Below, one piece after another: positions 25,524 through 35,234 of a DNA stretch of 49,387 bases. Made by a program: the position numbers and the translations under genes. The stretch's first letter is position 1, and every line of letters starts with the position of its first letter. This DNA is from Clostridia bacterium (lineage in GTDB: Bacteria; Bacillota_A; Clostridia; Christensenellales; CAG-138): assembly GCA_017394605.1 (NCBI GenBank), contig JAFPXU010000133.1, positions 1 to 49,387 on the forward strand, given 5' to 3'. Below the pieces are notes generated by a model that searched no databases, had not been told where the DNA came from, and saw only the letters and a list, made by a program, of their open reading frames with translations.

Positions 25524-25586
25524 GCAGAGGGCTGACGCCGACCGACCGCATCTCAAAACACATTGCAGCTTACAAAAGCATAAGAA

Positions 25587-25632
25587 AAAGGATCAGGCGG
25601 ACGAATCCGTGTCTGATCCTTTGTTTTCTTTC
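25587..25632. terminator. Bidirectional terminator between NSS transporter and second DUF975 gene
   Basis: AAAGGATCAG (25587-25596) pairs with CTGATCCTTT (25613-25622), with an inner CGGA/TCCG stem. T-rich runs follow on both strands (GTTTTCTTT on plus, TTCTTATG on minus). Confidence 0.7.
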
Positions 25633-25651
25633 CGGAATGATCTGAACCGTG

Positions 25652-26284
25652 TTACGCAGTGATAGGCTCGCCGTTCAGTTCGGCCTCGGTGATAATGCCC
25701 TCTTCAAGCGCGCTCTTCTTGCGCTCCTCGTAGTAGCCTGCCAGCGCGGTGTTCTGATACGGGCTGACCAGGAAGATGGTGAGAATGCCGAGCGTGAGGA
25801 CGGAGAGGAGATGCCATCCGATAAAGCTCAGATGGAACACGAACAGCTCCCACTTGTGGCCCTTCATCATGCGCATGGAGACCTTCAGGGCATCCTTCGC
25901 GGGAAGATTCTTGCAGTCGTCGAGAAGGTAGGGGGTCATCGCGTAGGACAGCGACTTGATGATGCCGGGGACGAAGAACAGCAGCGACCACAGGAAGATG
26001 AACAGCTCCATCCAGAGATAGCCGCCCAGCTTGTGGCCGAAGTTTTCGAACGCCTCGGAGAAGATGCTGCCGGGATCCTTCGGCTCGCCCTTGTACACGG
26101 ACAGTGAGAACATGTTGTATCCGATGAAGAAGGACGGTCCGAGAATCAGGGTCGCGATGCCGCCGGACAGGGTGTTCAGCGTGCCGACCACAAGACCGAC
26201 CAGAAGACCCGCGGCGACGCACGGCCAGTAGGACTTGATGAAATTGTCCTTCGCAAGACGTTTGATTTCTGCTCTTGGTTTCAT
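25652..26284 (-). CDS. DUF975 family integral membrane protein (second copy)
   Basis: 210 residues, the same length as the copy at 23270 and clearly related: both have GHKLGGYLWM, FVPGIIKS/IVPGIIKS, TPYxLDDC and MMKGxKW in the same places, and both end in DELNGEP/AELNGEP. The start is MKPRAEIKRLAKDNF, with GGAGG about 11 bases before. Six hydrophobic segments are likely. Function unknown. It lies 33 bp after the YdcF-like gene, with no clear promoter between, so it may be part of the holA-uvrBA transcript or have its own weak promoter. Confidence 0.85.
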   Translation of the reverse strand: MKPRAEIKRLAKDNFIKSYWPCVAAGLLVGLVVGTLNTLSGGIATLILGPSFFIGYNMFSLSVYKGEPKDPGSIFSEAFENFGHKLGGYLWMELFIFLWSLLFFVPGIIKSLSYAMTPYLLDDCKNLPAKDALKVSMRMMKGHKWELFVFHLSFIGWHLLSVLTLGILTIFLVSPYQNTALAGYYEERKKSALEEGIITEAELNGEPITA

Positions 26285-26317
26285 TTGATTCTATACCTCC
26301 GTTTATTCGGTAATTGT

Positions 26318-27166
26318 TCAAATCTGGCCCCGCAGCGCGTAAACGCAGATTCCGACGCATTCGCGAAGGAAGTTGTTCAGCCTGAGATACCAAACATCGG
26401 GAGCGGGAAGCCCGAACGCGTCGATCCCTAAGGACTTCGCGACCCGGCCGGCCCTGTAAATATGAAAATCGGTCGTAACGAACGCGATTTCCGCTCCGTT
26501 ACCGAGTTTATCATCAATCATCGCTTTTGAATAGAGAAAATTTTCGGGCGTATTGGTCGCCTGTTCCTCCATGAGCACCCTGTCGGGATCCATCCCGCGG
26601 TCGACCAGGTATTTCTTCATCGCGGAGGCTTCCGTCACGCTTTCCTCATTGCCCATACCGCCGGATACGACACAGATGCAGTCCGGATGCGCGTCCAGGA
26701 AATCCTTCGCGGTATTGAGACGGTTTTCGAGCACCCAGGTCACTTTATCCCCGTGCACCGCGGCGCCGAGAACGATCACGGCGTCCGCGTTTCTCGTGGC
26801 GGACTGACGGCAGGAACGGATCATCAGAAATCCGCATACGAGAAAGATGCAGGCAGCAACGGCGTAACATCCCGCCGCTATCCACTTAAGGACGCGGAGG
26901 AATCCGCGGTCCATATAAGGGAGAAGGAACGCGATCAGTACCATCGGCACGCCGAAAAAGGCGGGGAGGATGACGCCTAGATTGAAGTTGGAAAGCGAGA
27001 AGACGATCAGCGTCTCCACGATCAGCACGGTTCCAAGGACAAAGAGAAAGCCTTGGAATCCGGTTTTGAGCATGCCGCCTTTCCGGAACAGCCGTACGAT
27101 GAACAGGCAGAGCCCGATCACAAGAAGAAATACGGCGAGGATATAGAGTCTCCATCTGGTATACAT
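26318..27166 (-). CDS. YdcF-like (DUF218) membrane protein
   Basis: 282 residues. Four or so N-terminal helices (about 8-125) and a C-terminal soluble DUF218 domain: ADAVIVLGAAVHGDKVTW near 128, CVVSGGMGNEESVTEASAMKKYL, MEEQATNTPENF, and FVTTDFHIYRAGRVAKSLG. The signatures VLGA, SGG, E.....NT.EN and TT.FH are standard for YdcF/SanA-type proteins, whose roles are poorly defined (cell envelope, vancomycin tolerance in some). Spaced 5 bp after uvrA, with GGAGG inside the uvrA end. Probably co-transcribed. Confidence 0.85.
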   Translation of the reverse strand: MYTRWRLYILAVFLLVIGLCLFIVRLFRKGGMLKTGFQGFLFVLGTVLIVETLIVFSLSNFNLGVILPAFFGVPMVLIAFLLPYMDRGFLRVLKWIAAGCYAVAACIFLVCGFLMIRSCRQSATRNADAVIVLGAAVHGDKVTWVLENRLNTAKDFLDAHPDCICVVSGGMGNEESVTEASAMKKYLVDRGMDPDRVLMEEQATNTPENFLYSKAMIDDKLGNGAEIAFVTTDFHIYRAGRVAKSLGIDAFGLPAPDVWYLRLNNFLRECVGICVYALRGQI

Positions 27167-27171
27167 GCGGT

Positions 27172-30009
27172 TCAGTCCTCCGAATGACGGGCAGCGAGCG
27201 TTTTCAGAAGATACTGCCCCGTGTAGCTTTCACTGTGCTTTGCGATTTCTTCCGGCGTGCCGGCAGCCACGACCGTGCCGCCGCCGTCCCCGCCTTCGGG
27301 TCCGAGATCAATGATGTAATCCGCCGTCTTAATGACGTCCAGATTGTGCTCGATGACGATGACAGTGCTACCGGAATCGCAGAGGCGCTGAAGGATCTCG
27401 ATCAGCCGTTTCACGTCGTCCGTGTGGAGTCCCGTTGTCGGTTCGTCGAGAATATACAGCGTTCTTCCGGTATCCCTTCTGGAGAGCTCAGTCGCGAGCT
27501 TGACGCGCTGCGCCTCGCCGCCTGACAGCTCCGTGGAAGGCTGGCCGAGTTTCACGTACCCGAGCCCGACGTCGAACATCGTCTGAAGCTTTCTGCGAAG
27601 TTTCGGGAGCGCCGAGAAGAAACCGAGCGCTTCCTCGACAGTCATCTCCAGAACGTCGTGGATCGATTTTCCCTTGTAGCGGATCTCCAGCGTCTCGCGG
27701 TTGTAGCGCTTTCCGCCGCAGACCTCGCAGGGAACGTAGATATCCGGAAGGAAGTGCATCTCCACTTTCAGGATACCGTCTCCGTGGCACGCTTCACACC
27801 GTCCGCCCTTGACGTTGAAAGAGTAGCGGCTGCTCGAATATCCGCGCATTTTGGAATCCGGCGTTTCGGCGAAGACGTCCCGGATCAGGTCGAAAAGACC
27901 CGTGTATGTTGCAGGGTTGCTTCTGGGCGTACGCCCGATCGGACTCTGGTCGATGTCGATGACCTTGTCGAGGTTTTTCACCCCGTCCATGGAATCGAAC
28001 GGACCTGGTTTCGTTCTGGCACGGTTCAGATCCCGGAGAAGAGCCTTTTTCATGACCTCGTTGACGAGACTGGACTTGCCGCTGCCAGAAACGCCCGTCA
28101 CGCAGGTGAACGTGCCTAGCGGAATGGAAACGTCGACGTTCTTGAGGTTGTTGGCGCGGGCGCCGTGTACGGTCAGGAAAGCGCCGTTGCCTGTCCTGCG
28201 TTTATCCGGTACGGGGATATATTTCTTTCCGGACAGATACTGCCCGGTAATGGACGCGGGATTCTCGGCGATCTCATCCGGCGTGCCGGTCGCGACGACA
28301 TGTCCGCCGTGCGAGCCTGCGCCGGGTCCGATGTCCACGATATAGTCCGCGGAGCGCATCGTCTCCTCGTCGTGCTCGACGACGATCAGAGTGTTGCCGA
28401 GGTCGCGCATGTTCTTCAGGGTCTGCAGAAGTTTGGCGTTGTCCCGCTGGTGGAGTCCGATGCTCGGTTCGTCAAGGATATACAGCACGCCCATGAGCCC
28501 GCTTCCGATCTGCGTGGCAAGACGGATCCGCTGCGCCTCTCCGCCCGAGAGGGTGGAGGCGGCGCGGGAAAGCGTCAGGTAATCGAGACCCACGTTGAGC
28601 AGAAAGCCGAGACGGGCGTCAAGCTCCTTCATGATCTGCGCGGAGATGATCTTCTGCGTGGGGGTCAGCTCCAGATTTTTCAGAAACGTCCTGGTCGTGC
28701 GCACGGACTGGTCGGAAAGCTCCGAGATGTTCAGTCCGCCGACGGTGACGGCGAGCACTTCCTTCTTGAGCCTGCGTCCGTTGCAGACGGGGCAGGTCAC
28801 TTCCGCCATGTACTGTTCAAGGTCGTTCCTGCTCCAGTCGGAGTTCGTTTCCTGATATCTGCGTTCCAGATTCGGAATGACGCCTTCGAAGGCGGAGTCA
28901 AACGTGCCGGCTCCGAATTCTTTCTGGTAGCGGATATGGATTTTTTCCTCTCCCGTGCCGTACAGCACGGCTTTCTGCACCTGTTCTGGAAGATCCTTGA
29001 AGGGCGTGTCCATGGACGCGCCGTAATGGCTGCAGATCGCGGCGAAATACATGCCGGCGATGGACCCGCTGCTGGCGCTGTTCCAGCCGGTGACGCTGAT
29101 CGCGCCGCCGGAAAGGGACAGGGAGGTGTCCGGAACCACGAGCGCGGGGTCGATCTTTTTCAGCGTGCCGAGTCCGGAGCAGTTCGGGCACGCGCCGTAG
29201 GGATTGTTGAACGAGAACATCCGCGGCACGAGCTCCTCAAGGTTGATGCCGCAGTCCGGACAGGCGTAGTTCTGCGAGAACAGCGTGTCCTCTCCGCCGA
29301 CCTGCGACACTATCGCGAGGTTCTTGCCCAGACGGAACGCGTTTTCGAGCGAGTCGGTCAGACGGCTGTCGATCCCTTCCTTGATAACGAGACGGTCGAT
29401 GACGGCGTCGATCGTGTGCTTGAACTTTTTGTCGAGCTTCGGGACTTCGGAGAGGTCGTAGATCTCACCGTCGACCCGGACGCGTACGTATCCGTCATGC
29501 CTGAGTTCGTCAAAAACCTTCTGGTGCTCGCCTTTTCTGCCGCGGACGCACGGCGCGATCACCTGGATTTTTGTGCCTTCCGGGAGCGACATGACGCGGT
29601 CCACGACCTGGTCGATGGACTGCCGTTCGATGACACGTCCGCAGTTCGGGCAGTGCGGCGTACCGCACCGGGCGTAAAGAAGACGCAGGTAGTCATGGAT
29701 CTCCGTGACGGTGCCGACTGTGGAGCGCGGGTTGTTGCTCGTGCTCTTCTGGTCGATCGAAATGGCGGGAGACAGTCCGTCGATACTGTCGAGATCGGGC
29801 TTGTCCATCTGCCCGAGAAACATGCGGGCGTAGGAAGAAAGGCTTTCGACGTAGCGGCGCTGGCCTTCCGCGTAGATCGTGTCGAAGGCAAGGCTGGACT
29901 TTCCGCTTCCGGACAGGCCGGTGAAAACGACCAGCTTGTCGCGCGGAATGGTGAGGTCTATATTCTTGAGATTGTGCTCGCGGGCACCCTTGATGACGAT
30001 ATCTTTCAT
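27172..30009 (-). CDS. uvrA: Excinuclease ABC subunit A
   Basis: 945 residues, normal UvrA length. UvrA dimers find bulky DNA lesions and hand them to UvrB. Two ABC ATPase modules are present: Walker [14 protein letters not shown] near 32 and [14 protein letters not shown] near 640, each with its own LSGGEAQR signature. Zinc modules: CPDCG...CPNCSG in the first half and CEACHGDG...CEVCGGKRY in the second. The end [15 protein letters not shown] is standard. GGAG lies before the ATG. Downstream of uvrB by 119 bp on the same strand. Confidence 0.98.
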   Translation of the reverse strand: MKDIVIKGAREHNLKNIDLTIPRDKLVVFTGLSGSGKSSLAFDTIYAEGQRRYVESLSSYARMFLGQMDKPDLDSIDGLSPAISIDQKSTSNNPRSTVGTVTEIHDYLRLLYARCGTPHCPNCGRVIERQSIDQVVDRVMSLPEGTKIQVIAPCVRGRKGEHQKVFDELRHDGYVRVRVDGEIYDLSEVPKLDKKFKHTIDAVIDRLVIKEGIDSRLTDSLENAFRLGKNLAIVSQVGGEDTLFSQNYACPDCGINLEELVPRMFSFNNPYGACPNCSGLGTLKKIDPALVVPDTSLSLSGGAISVTGWNSASSGSIAGMYFAAICSHYGASMDTPFKDLPEQVQKAVLYGTGEEKIHIRYQKEFGAGTFDSAFEGVIPNLERRYQETNSDWSRNDLEQYMAEVTCPVCNGRRLKKEVLAVTVGGLNISELSDQSVRTTRTFLKNLELTPTQKIISAQIMKELDARLGFLLNVGLDYLTLSRAASTLSGGEAQRIRLATQIGSGLMGVLYILDEPSIGLHQRDNAKLLQTLKNMRDLGNTLIVVEHDEETMRSADYIVDIGPGAGSHGGHVVATGTPDEIAENPASITGQYLSGKKYIPVPDKRRTGNGAFLTVHGARANNLKNVDVSIPLGTFTCVTGVSGSGKSSLVNEVMKKALLRDLNRARTKPGPFDSMDGVKNLDKVIDIDQSPIGRTPRSNPATYTGLFDLIRDVFAETPDSKMRGYSSSRYSFNVKGGRCEACHGDGILKVEMHFLPDIYVPCEVCGGKRYNRETLEIRYKGKSIHDVLEMTVEEALGFFSALPKLRRKLQTMFDVGLGYVKLGQPSTELSGGEAQRVKLATELSRRDTGRTLYILDEPTTGLHTDDVKRLIEILQRLCDSGSTVIVIEHNLDVIKTADYIIDLGPEGGDGGGTVVAAGTPEEIAKHSESYTGQYLLKTLAARHSED

Positions 30010-30128
30010 ATGACTCCGGTCGGATGATCAAACTGTTGACTCAGGAAGGTATTGTATCAGAAACGGATGTGAACAGATACCGCCTGAAAGAGAAAAAATT
30101 GTGAAACGGAAGGAAGTTTTCTTCCGCG

Positions 30129-32153
30129 TTATTTTCTGGTTCTGCCGTGCGCTCTCCGCCTTGAACCGATCGTTCCGGGCTTCGGCTTCGTGCTGACCTG
30201 TGTCTCGATGCCCTGCAGCTGGCGGATCTGGTCGCGCAGTTTTGCCGCCTGTTCGAATTCGAGCTCGCGGGCGCACTGCTGCATCTGCTCCGTCATGATG
30301 GCGATCTTTTCGAGACGTTCCTCGTCCGTCAGTTCCTCGCCGGAATCCTTCGACTTCGTCGAGATGACCAGGGTGTCGTGAACGGCCTTCCGGATCGTCT
30401 GGGGCGTGATGCCGTTTTCCCTGTTGTACGCGTCCTGCTTTTCGCGTCGGCGGTTCGTTTCCCTGATGGCGTAGTCCATGGACGGCGTAACGGTATCCGC
30501 GTACATGATGACGCGTCCTTCCGCATTTCTCGCGGCTCTTCCTACCGTCTGGATGAGACTGGTGGAGGAACGGAGGAAGCCTTCCTTGTCCGCGTCGAGG
30601 ATCGCGACGAGACCGACCTCCGGAAGGTCAAGACCTTCCCTTAAAAGGTTAATGCCGACCAGCACGTCGAACTCCCCGAGCCTGAGATCGCGGATGATCT
30701 CCATCCGTTCCATCGTGTCGATGTCCGAATGCATATAGCGGACGCGGACGCCCATTCCGTCGAGATATTCCGTCAGGTTCTCGGCCATGCGCTTGGTGAG
30801 CGTGGTGACAAGCGTCCTTAAGCCCTTCGCGGCGGTGAGACGGATCTCGGAAAGGAGATCGTCGATCTGGCCGGTGACGGGGCGGACGCTGATCTCGGGA
30901 TCCAGAAGACCCGTCGGCCGGATGATCTGTTCCGCGACGCGGGACGCGCGCTTCATCTCATAGGAGGCGGGCGTGGCGGAGACGCATATCATCTGCGGGA
31001 TGCGGGAGAGGAACTCGTCGAACGTGAGCGGACGGTTGTCGAACGCCGACGGAAGACGGAATCCGTAACCTACGAGCATCTCTTTTCTTGCGCGGTCCCC
31101 GCGGTACATACCGCCGATCTGCGGAAGCGTGACGTGGGACTCGTCGATCATCAGAAGGAAATCCTTCGGGAAATAGTCGATCAGCGTGAAGGGCGGCTGC
31201 CCGGGCTTCCGGCCGTCGAAATAGCGGCTGTAGTTCTCGATCCCGCTGCAGTACCCGATCTCCTGCATCATCTCAAGATCGTATCTTGTGCGCTCGCTGA
31301 TCCGCTGCGATTCGATCAGTTTTCCCTGCATTTCGAAATCCCTCGAGCAGATCTCTGCGTCCCGCTCGATCTCCGCCATCGCTTCGAGCAGTTTCTCCCT
31401 GCCTGTCGCGTAATGGGAGGCGGGGAAGATGGCTGCATGGGAACGGTCGCAGAGGATCTCGCCCGTCACGTGTGAAACTTCGCTGATGCGGTCTATCTCG
31501 TCCCCGAAGAATTCGACGCGGAGCGCCTTGTCCGACCAGTTGGCGGGGAAGATGTCCAGCACGTCTCCGCGCGCGCGGAACGTGCCTCGCGTGAAATCAA
31601 AGTCGTTTCGCTGAAACTGAATGTCCACGAGCCTGCGGATCACTTCGTCGCGGGAGATCTCCATGCCTTTTCTGAGGGAAATGGACAGCTTCAGGTACTC
31701 CTCGGGATCGCCCAGCGCGTAGATGCAGGATACGGACGCCACGATGATGACGTCCCTGCGCTCGTTCAGAGCGCACGTGGCGCTGTGGCGGAGCTTATCG
31801 ATCTCGTCGTTGATGTCGACCGATTTTTCGATATAGGTATCCGAAGAAGGAATGTACGCCTCAGGCTGGTAGTAATCGTAATAGGAAACGAAATACTCGA
31901 CCGCGGAATCGGGAAAGAACTCCCGGAATTCCGAGCACAGCTGCGCGGCGAGCGTTTTGTTGGGCGCGATGACAAGCGTGGGCTTCTGCACACGCTCGAT
32001 CACTTTGGCCATGGTATACGTTTTGCCGCTTCCCGTTACGCCGAGCAGGACCTGAAGGGGATCGCCGTTTTCAACGCCCTTTGAAAGCGCGTCAATGGCT
32101 TCCGGCTGGTCACCGCACGGTTTGAAGTCGGATACTAATCTGAATTCGTTCAT
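30129..32153 (-). CDS. uvrB: Excinuclease ABC subunit B
   Basis: 674 residues. UvrB is the damage-verifying helicase of nucleotide excision repair. Visible features: [14 protein letters not shown] (Walker A), the beta-hairpin [29 protein letters not shown] (motif II), [13 protein letters not shown] and QTVGRAARN (V, VI), and a C-terminal UVR coil ([18 protein letters not shown]), which binds UvrC. AGGAG is 5 bases before the ATG. Between the Dabb gene (15 bp) and uvrA, minus strand. No uvrC in the window. Confidence 0.98.
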   Translation of the reverse strand: MNEFRLVSDFKPCGDQPEAIDALSKGVENGDPLQVLLGVTGSGKTYTMAKVIERVQKPTLVIAPNKTLAAQLCSEFREFFPDSAVEYFVSYYDYYQPEAYIPSSDTYIEKSVDINDEIDKLRHSATCALNERRDVIIVASVSCIYALGDPEEYLKLSISLRKGMEISRDEVIRRLVDIQFQRNDFDFTRGTFRARGDVLDIFPANWSDKALRVEFFGDEIDRISEVSHVTGEILCDRSHAAIFPASHYATGREKLLEAMAEIERDAEICSRDFEMQGKLIESQRISERTRYDLEMMQEIGYCSGIENYSRYFDGRKPGQPPFTLIDYFPKDFLLMIDESHVTLPQIGGMYRGDRARKEMLVGYGFRLPSAFDNRPLTFDEFLSRIPQMICVSATPASYEMKRASRVAEQIIRPTGLLDPEISVRPVTGQIDDLLSEIRLTAAKGLRTLVTTLTKRMAENLTEYLDGMGVRVRYMHSDIDTMERMEIIRDLRLGEFDVLVGINLLREGLDLPEVGLVAILDADKEGFLRSSTSLIQTVGRAARNAEGRVIMYADTVTPSMDYAIRETNRRREKQDAYNRENGITPQTIRKAVHDTLVISTKSKDSGEELTDEERLEKIAIMTEQMQQCARELEFEQAAKLRDQIRQLQGIETQVSTKPKPGTIGSRRRAHGRTRK

Positions 32154-32168
32154 TCGTTCTCCTGGTGT

Positions 32169-32459
32169 TTATTCGTCGTATTCGAAGTCTACGATCCTGG
32201 AATCCTTGCGGTGGGCGTAGATATACTTGCGTACTTCCTGATGATAGGGATGCGTATCGTATACCTCAAGACCGGCGCGGTCCTTGAAGGTGACGATCAG
32301 GCAGAGGTCGTAGCTTCTTTCCCCGTGCCAGAAATCGGCGCCGGTCTGCATGGAGCAGATTTCAGGGATCTTTCCGACCATGCTGTGCAATTTTTCGCGC
32401 GCGGTCGGGATGCATTCTTCGGGATCGTGGAACTGGAACAGTACGACGTGTTTGATCAT
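32169..32459 (-). CDS. Dabb-family (stress-responsive alpha/beta barrel) protein
   Basis: 96 residues making up one Dabb ferredoxin-like domain: it starts MIKHVVLFQFHD and carries DLCLIVTFKDRAGLEVYDTH followed by PYHQEV, the typical end of the fold. These small dimeric proteins bind hydrophobic or aromatic ligands in some cases, but most have no known role. It overlaps holA by 4 bp (ATGA) and precedes uvrB, so is in the holA-uvrB transcript. Confidence 0.85.
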   Translation of the reverse strand: MIKHVVLFQFHDPEECIPTAREKLHSMVGKIPEICSMQTGADFWHGERSYDLCLIVTFKDRAGLEVYDTHPYHQEVRKYIYAHRKDSRIVDFEYDE

Positions 32460-33469
32460 TTTTTTGCCTCCGTAAACAGTTTATAGATGGATAAATACAT
32501 CGATTCCTTTTCCGTGAGCCGGTACTGCAGCACGCCTGTGATCAGTTCGGAGAGCGTCTGCTGCATGGTGAGGAGCCGGTTCATGGAATACTTTTTCGTA
32601 AGGGTGATGGTCTTGTCGATCACAAAATCGTTTGAAATGCCTGACGCTTTTTTGATCTCGGCTTTCGGACGCCCGAGCGAATGCATCTGCTTGACATAGA
32701 TCAGATCGCGGAGCCTCTTGTTGAGATAGAACAGGAACGGGAAGCAGTCCTGCCTTCCAGCGCGCGTCTCGTTCTCCAGCATGAGAAGCCCGTCTTTGAT
32801 CTTTCCGGAAAACAAAAGATCTCCGATGATATAGAACTGGTACTCCCGGTTCGGGGTGATGCAGGTCTCGATCATCTGCCTCGTGACCGAGTTTCCTTCT
32901 CCGGCGAACGCCCCGGCTTTGAGAAGGGAGTTTTCAAGCGCGGCGAGGTCGTTACCGACGTATTCGATCAGGAATCTCTTTTCCGCGTTTCCGATCGGGA
33001 TATCGTGCTCTTTTGCGCGTTTTGTCACGAAAGCGAGGAGTTTGCTTTCATTGAGCGTCTGGAATTCAATGATGCGGTTCTCATGAGACTCGGTGAACCA
33101 GTTATAGATCAGATCGCCATTTTTCGGCAAACCTTTCCGCACGAAAAACAGAACGGTCGTATCCGGCACCTTGTCCAGATATTCAACGAGCGGAAGCGCG
33201 GTGTCGTTATTGAAGTCGCACACGATCACGACTTTCTTATCGTCGAAGAAAGGAAGGGAATCGCATGCCTCGATGATGCCGGCAGGGTCGACGTTGGGCG
33301 CCTTGAACAGAAGCACGTTCAGTTCGCGCGCCGCGTCTCCGGGAATATCGGACGCCATCCGCACCGCGCGTTCCTTTGTGTACTCTTCCGGACCCATCAG
33401 ATAATACGGGCCGTGCAGCGTTTTTTTATTGATGGCGTTAAAGAACGCATTCGTATCCATTCTGTCCAT
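32456..33469 (-). CDS. holA: DNA polymerase III delta subunit
   Basis: 337 residues; a delta clamp-loader subunit that opens the sliding clamp. The N-terminus NKKTLHGPYYLMGPEEYTKERAV, followed by DDKKVVIVCDFNN and a C-terminal helical domain (KKYSMNRLLTMQQTLSELITGVLQ), fits HolA. No ribosome site precedes ATG 33469, while the minus promoter TTCATT-17-TATACT (plus 33479-33507) predicts transcription starting only about three bases before it. An ATG at 33460 is the other option. The gene opens the minus-strand group holA-Dabb-uvrB-uvrA. Confidence 0.9.
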   Translation of the reverse strand: MDRMDTNAFFNAINKKTLHGPYYLMGPEEYTKERAVRMASDIPGDAARELNVLLFKAPNVDPAGIIEACDSLPFFDDKKVVIVCDFNNDTALPLVEYLDKVPDTTVLFFVRKGLPKNGDLIYNWFTESHENRIIEFQTLNESKLLAFVTKRAKEHDIPIGNAEKRFLIEYVGNDLAALENSLLKAGAFAGEGNSVTRQMIETCITPNREYQFYIIGDLLFSGKIKDGLLMLENETRAGRQDCFPFLFYLNKRLRDLIYVKQMHSLGRPKAEIKKASGISNDFVIDKTITLTKKYSMNRLLTMQQTLSELITGVLQYRLTEKESMYLSIYKLFTEAKK

Positions 33470-33478
33470 GATGCATTC

Positions 33479-33507
33479 AGTATAGCATAATTCGGAACCC
33501 GAATGAA
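33479..33507 (-). promoter_or_regulatory. Promoter of holA, near-leaderless
   Basis: On the minus strand TTCATT (plus 33502-33507), 17 bases, TGC-TATACT (plus 33479-33484). Only 9 bases separate the -10 box from ATG 33469. The TG motif at -15 supports an extended -10 promoter. Confidence 0.55.
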
Positions 33508-33522
33508 CATCCGCTCATACGC

Positions 33523-33551
33523 TTGTACGGTCCGACGGAAATCATTATAAT
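33523..33551 (+). promoter_or_regulatory. Promoter of prmA operon, leaderless start
   Basis: TTGTAC (33523-33528), 17 bases, consensus TATAAT (33546-33551). Only 7 bases lie between the -10 box and ATG 33559, so the mRNA would begin at or within one base of the start codon. No Shine-Dalgarno sequence is present. Confidence 0.7.
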
Positions 33552-33558
33552 TTAATAC

Positions 33559-34521
33559 ATGAAATGGTATGAGATAACGGTATATACGACGGATCTCGGA
33601 ACCGAAGCGGTCTGCGATGCGCTGTCGGAAGCCGGATTCGAAGGCTTTACAATCGAGGAGAGCAGGGAGAAGGCGGCGTCCTTTCTGAACGAGAGCGCGC
33701 TGTACTGGGATTTCGCGGATTATGACAAGATCGGTGCCGAGCATCCGTGCGTCAAGACGTATGTCGAGGCGGTCCGGGAGAACGAACCGCGCCTTGCCGC
33801 CGCTAGAGATGCGGTGGAACGGATGAAACGGCAGACGTTTCCGTTTGACGTGGGACCGCTCGAGCTCTCCGTGACGCTCCGCGACGACGAGGACTGGGCG
33901 AACAGCTGGAAGAAGAACTACAAACCGATGAAGATCGGCGACCGTCTGCTCGTGCTTCCGTCCTGGGAAACTGCCGACGCGGAGGGCCGCGTCGTATTAA
34001 AGCTCGATCCCGGCATGGCGTTCGGGACCGGCTCCCATCAGACGACGCACATGTGTCTGGAACTGATCGAGAAGACGGTACGGAAAGGCGACGCCGCGCT
34101 CGACCTCGGATGCGGAAGCGGGATCCTGTCGATCGCCGCTGTCCTTCTGGGGTCATCCTCCGCGAAAGCAGTGGATATCGACCCCGTCGCGGAGCATATC
34201 GCCGTGGAGAACGCCGCGCTGAACGGAATCGGCGCGGACCGTTACAGCGTATACGTCGGGGACGTACTGACGGACAAAACACTTCAGAAACGGATCGAAG
34301 GAAGATATGAGGTCGTCGTGGCGAATATCGTCGCGGACGTGATCATCCGTCTTGCCCCGCTTGCAAGCGGCCTTGTGAAACCGGGCGGCTCGTTCATCGT
34401 GTCCGGCATCATCACGGAACGGCTGCAGGAGGTCAGGGACGCGCTCATAAACGCCGGGTTTACCATAACAGAGGAGAAGAGAATGGACGACTGGAACGCC
34501 GTTCTCTGCGTTCTGCCATGA
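33559..34521 (+). CDS. prmA: Ribosomal protein L11 methyltransferase
   Basis: 320 residues. PrmA methylates several lysines and the N-terminus of ribosomal protein L11 using S-adenosylmethionine. Its N-terminal recognition domain opens MKWYEITVYTTDLGTEAV, and the Rossmann methyltransferase core shows LDPGMAFGTGSHQTT, LDLGCGSGILSIAA (SAM site) and VVVANIVADVI (the NxxxD/E-type motif IV). It appears to be translated from a leaderless mRNA. The stop overlaps the rsmE start by 4 bp (ATGA). First gene of prmA-rsmE-mtaB-HIT. Confidence 0.96.
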   Translation: MKWYEITVYTTDLGTEAVCDALSEAGFEGFTIEESREKAASFLNESALYWDFADYDKIGAEHPCVKTYVEAVRENEPRLAAARDAVERMKRQTFPFDVGPLELSVTLRDDEDWANSWKKNYKPMKIGDRLLVLPSWETADAEGRVVLKLDPGMAFGTGSHQTTHMCLELIEKTVRKGDAALDLGCGSGILSIAAVLLGSSSAKAVDIDPVAEHIAVENAALNGIGADRYSVYVGDVLTDKTLQKRIEGRYEVVVANIVADVIIRLAPLASGLVKPGGSFIVSGIITERLQEVRDALINAGFTITEEKRMDDWNAVLCVLP

Positions 34522-35234
34522 ACCGCTTTTTTACGGACAACATACAGGGGAATACCGCCTGGATCGCCGGAGATGACGTCAGTCATATCCGCAAGGTGCT
34601 CCGCCTGAGACCGGGAGACCGTATCATCGTATGCGACGGAAACGGAACCGAATACACCGCGGAGATCACGGAGATCGGTCCCGACCGTGTGGGCTGTCTT
34701 CTTTCTGACATGAGAACCTGCGATACCGAAAGCGCTTACCGTGTGACGCTTCTTCAGGCCGTCCCGAAAACGGGCAAGATGGAAACGATCGTGCAGAAAT
34801 GCGTTGAGCTCGGCGTGTACGAGATCCAGCCTGTTCTGACGGAGCGGTGCGTTCCGCTCCCGACCAGGGACTATGAAAAAAAGCGGGTTCGCTACCAGAG
34901 GGTCGCGCTCGAAGCGGCGAAGCAGTCAAGAAGAGGCATCGTTCCGCAGGTGCTTCCGCTCGTTCCGCTCGGACAGGTCGACACCTCCCGGTTCGACGAT
35001 CTGATCGTCGCGTACGAGCTCGAGCGGGAGACGTCTCTCAAATCCGTCCTGCGTCATGGCGTCGGAAAACGGATCGGCGTCCTGATCGGACCCGAAGGCG
35101 GGCTGGAGGAAACGGAGGTCAGCCGCCTTACCGAACTTGGGGGAAAAACGGTTTCCCTCGGAACAAGGATTCTTAGGACCGAGACGGCAGGCATGGCGCT
35201 GCTTTCTCAGCTTCTTTACGAACTGGAAACATGA
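34518..35234 (+). CDS. rsmE: 16S rRNA (uracil(1498)-N(3))-methyltransferase
   Basis: 238 residues, standard RsmE length. RsmE methylates U1498 of 16S rRNA, using S-adenosylmethionine. N-terminal PUA-like part: ISGDDVSHIRKVLR-type AGDDVSHIRKVLRLRPGD. C-terminal SPOUT knot: VLIGPEGGLEETEVSRL and VSLGTRILRTETAGMALL, the conserved GPEGG and LG..ILR.ETA motifs. ATGA overlaps at both ends (prmA and mtaB) point to translational coupling. Confidence 0.96.
   Translation: MNRFFTDNIQGNTAWIAGDDVSHIRKVLRLRPGDRIIVCDGNGTEYTAEITEIGPDRVGCLLSDMRTCDTESAYRVTLLQAVPKTGKMETIVQKCVELGVYEIQPVLTERCVPLPTRDYEKKRVRYQRVALEAAKQSRRGIVPQVLPLVPLGQVDTSRFDDLIVAYELERETSLKSVLRHGVGKRIGVLIGPEGGLEETEVSRLTELGGKTVSLGTRILRTETAGMALLSQLLYELET

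Noticed and set aside
28165..30027. Long open frame opposite uvrA
   Set aside because: Antisense shadow of a fully conserved gene, with no ribosome site or recognisable domain.
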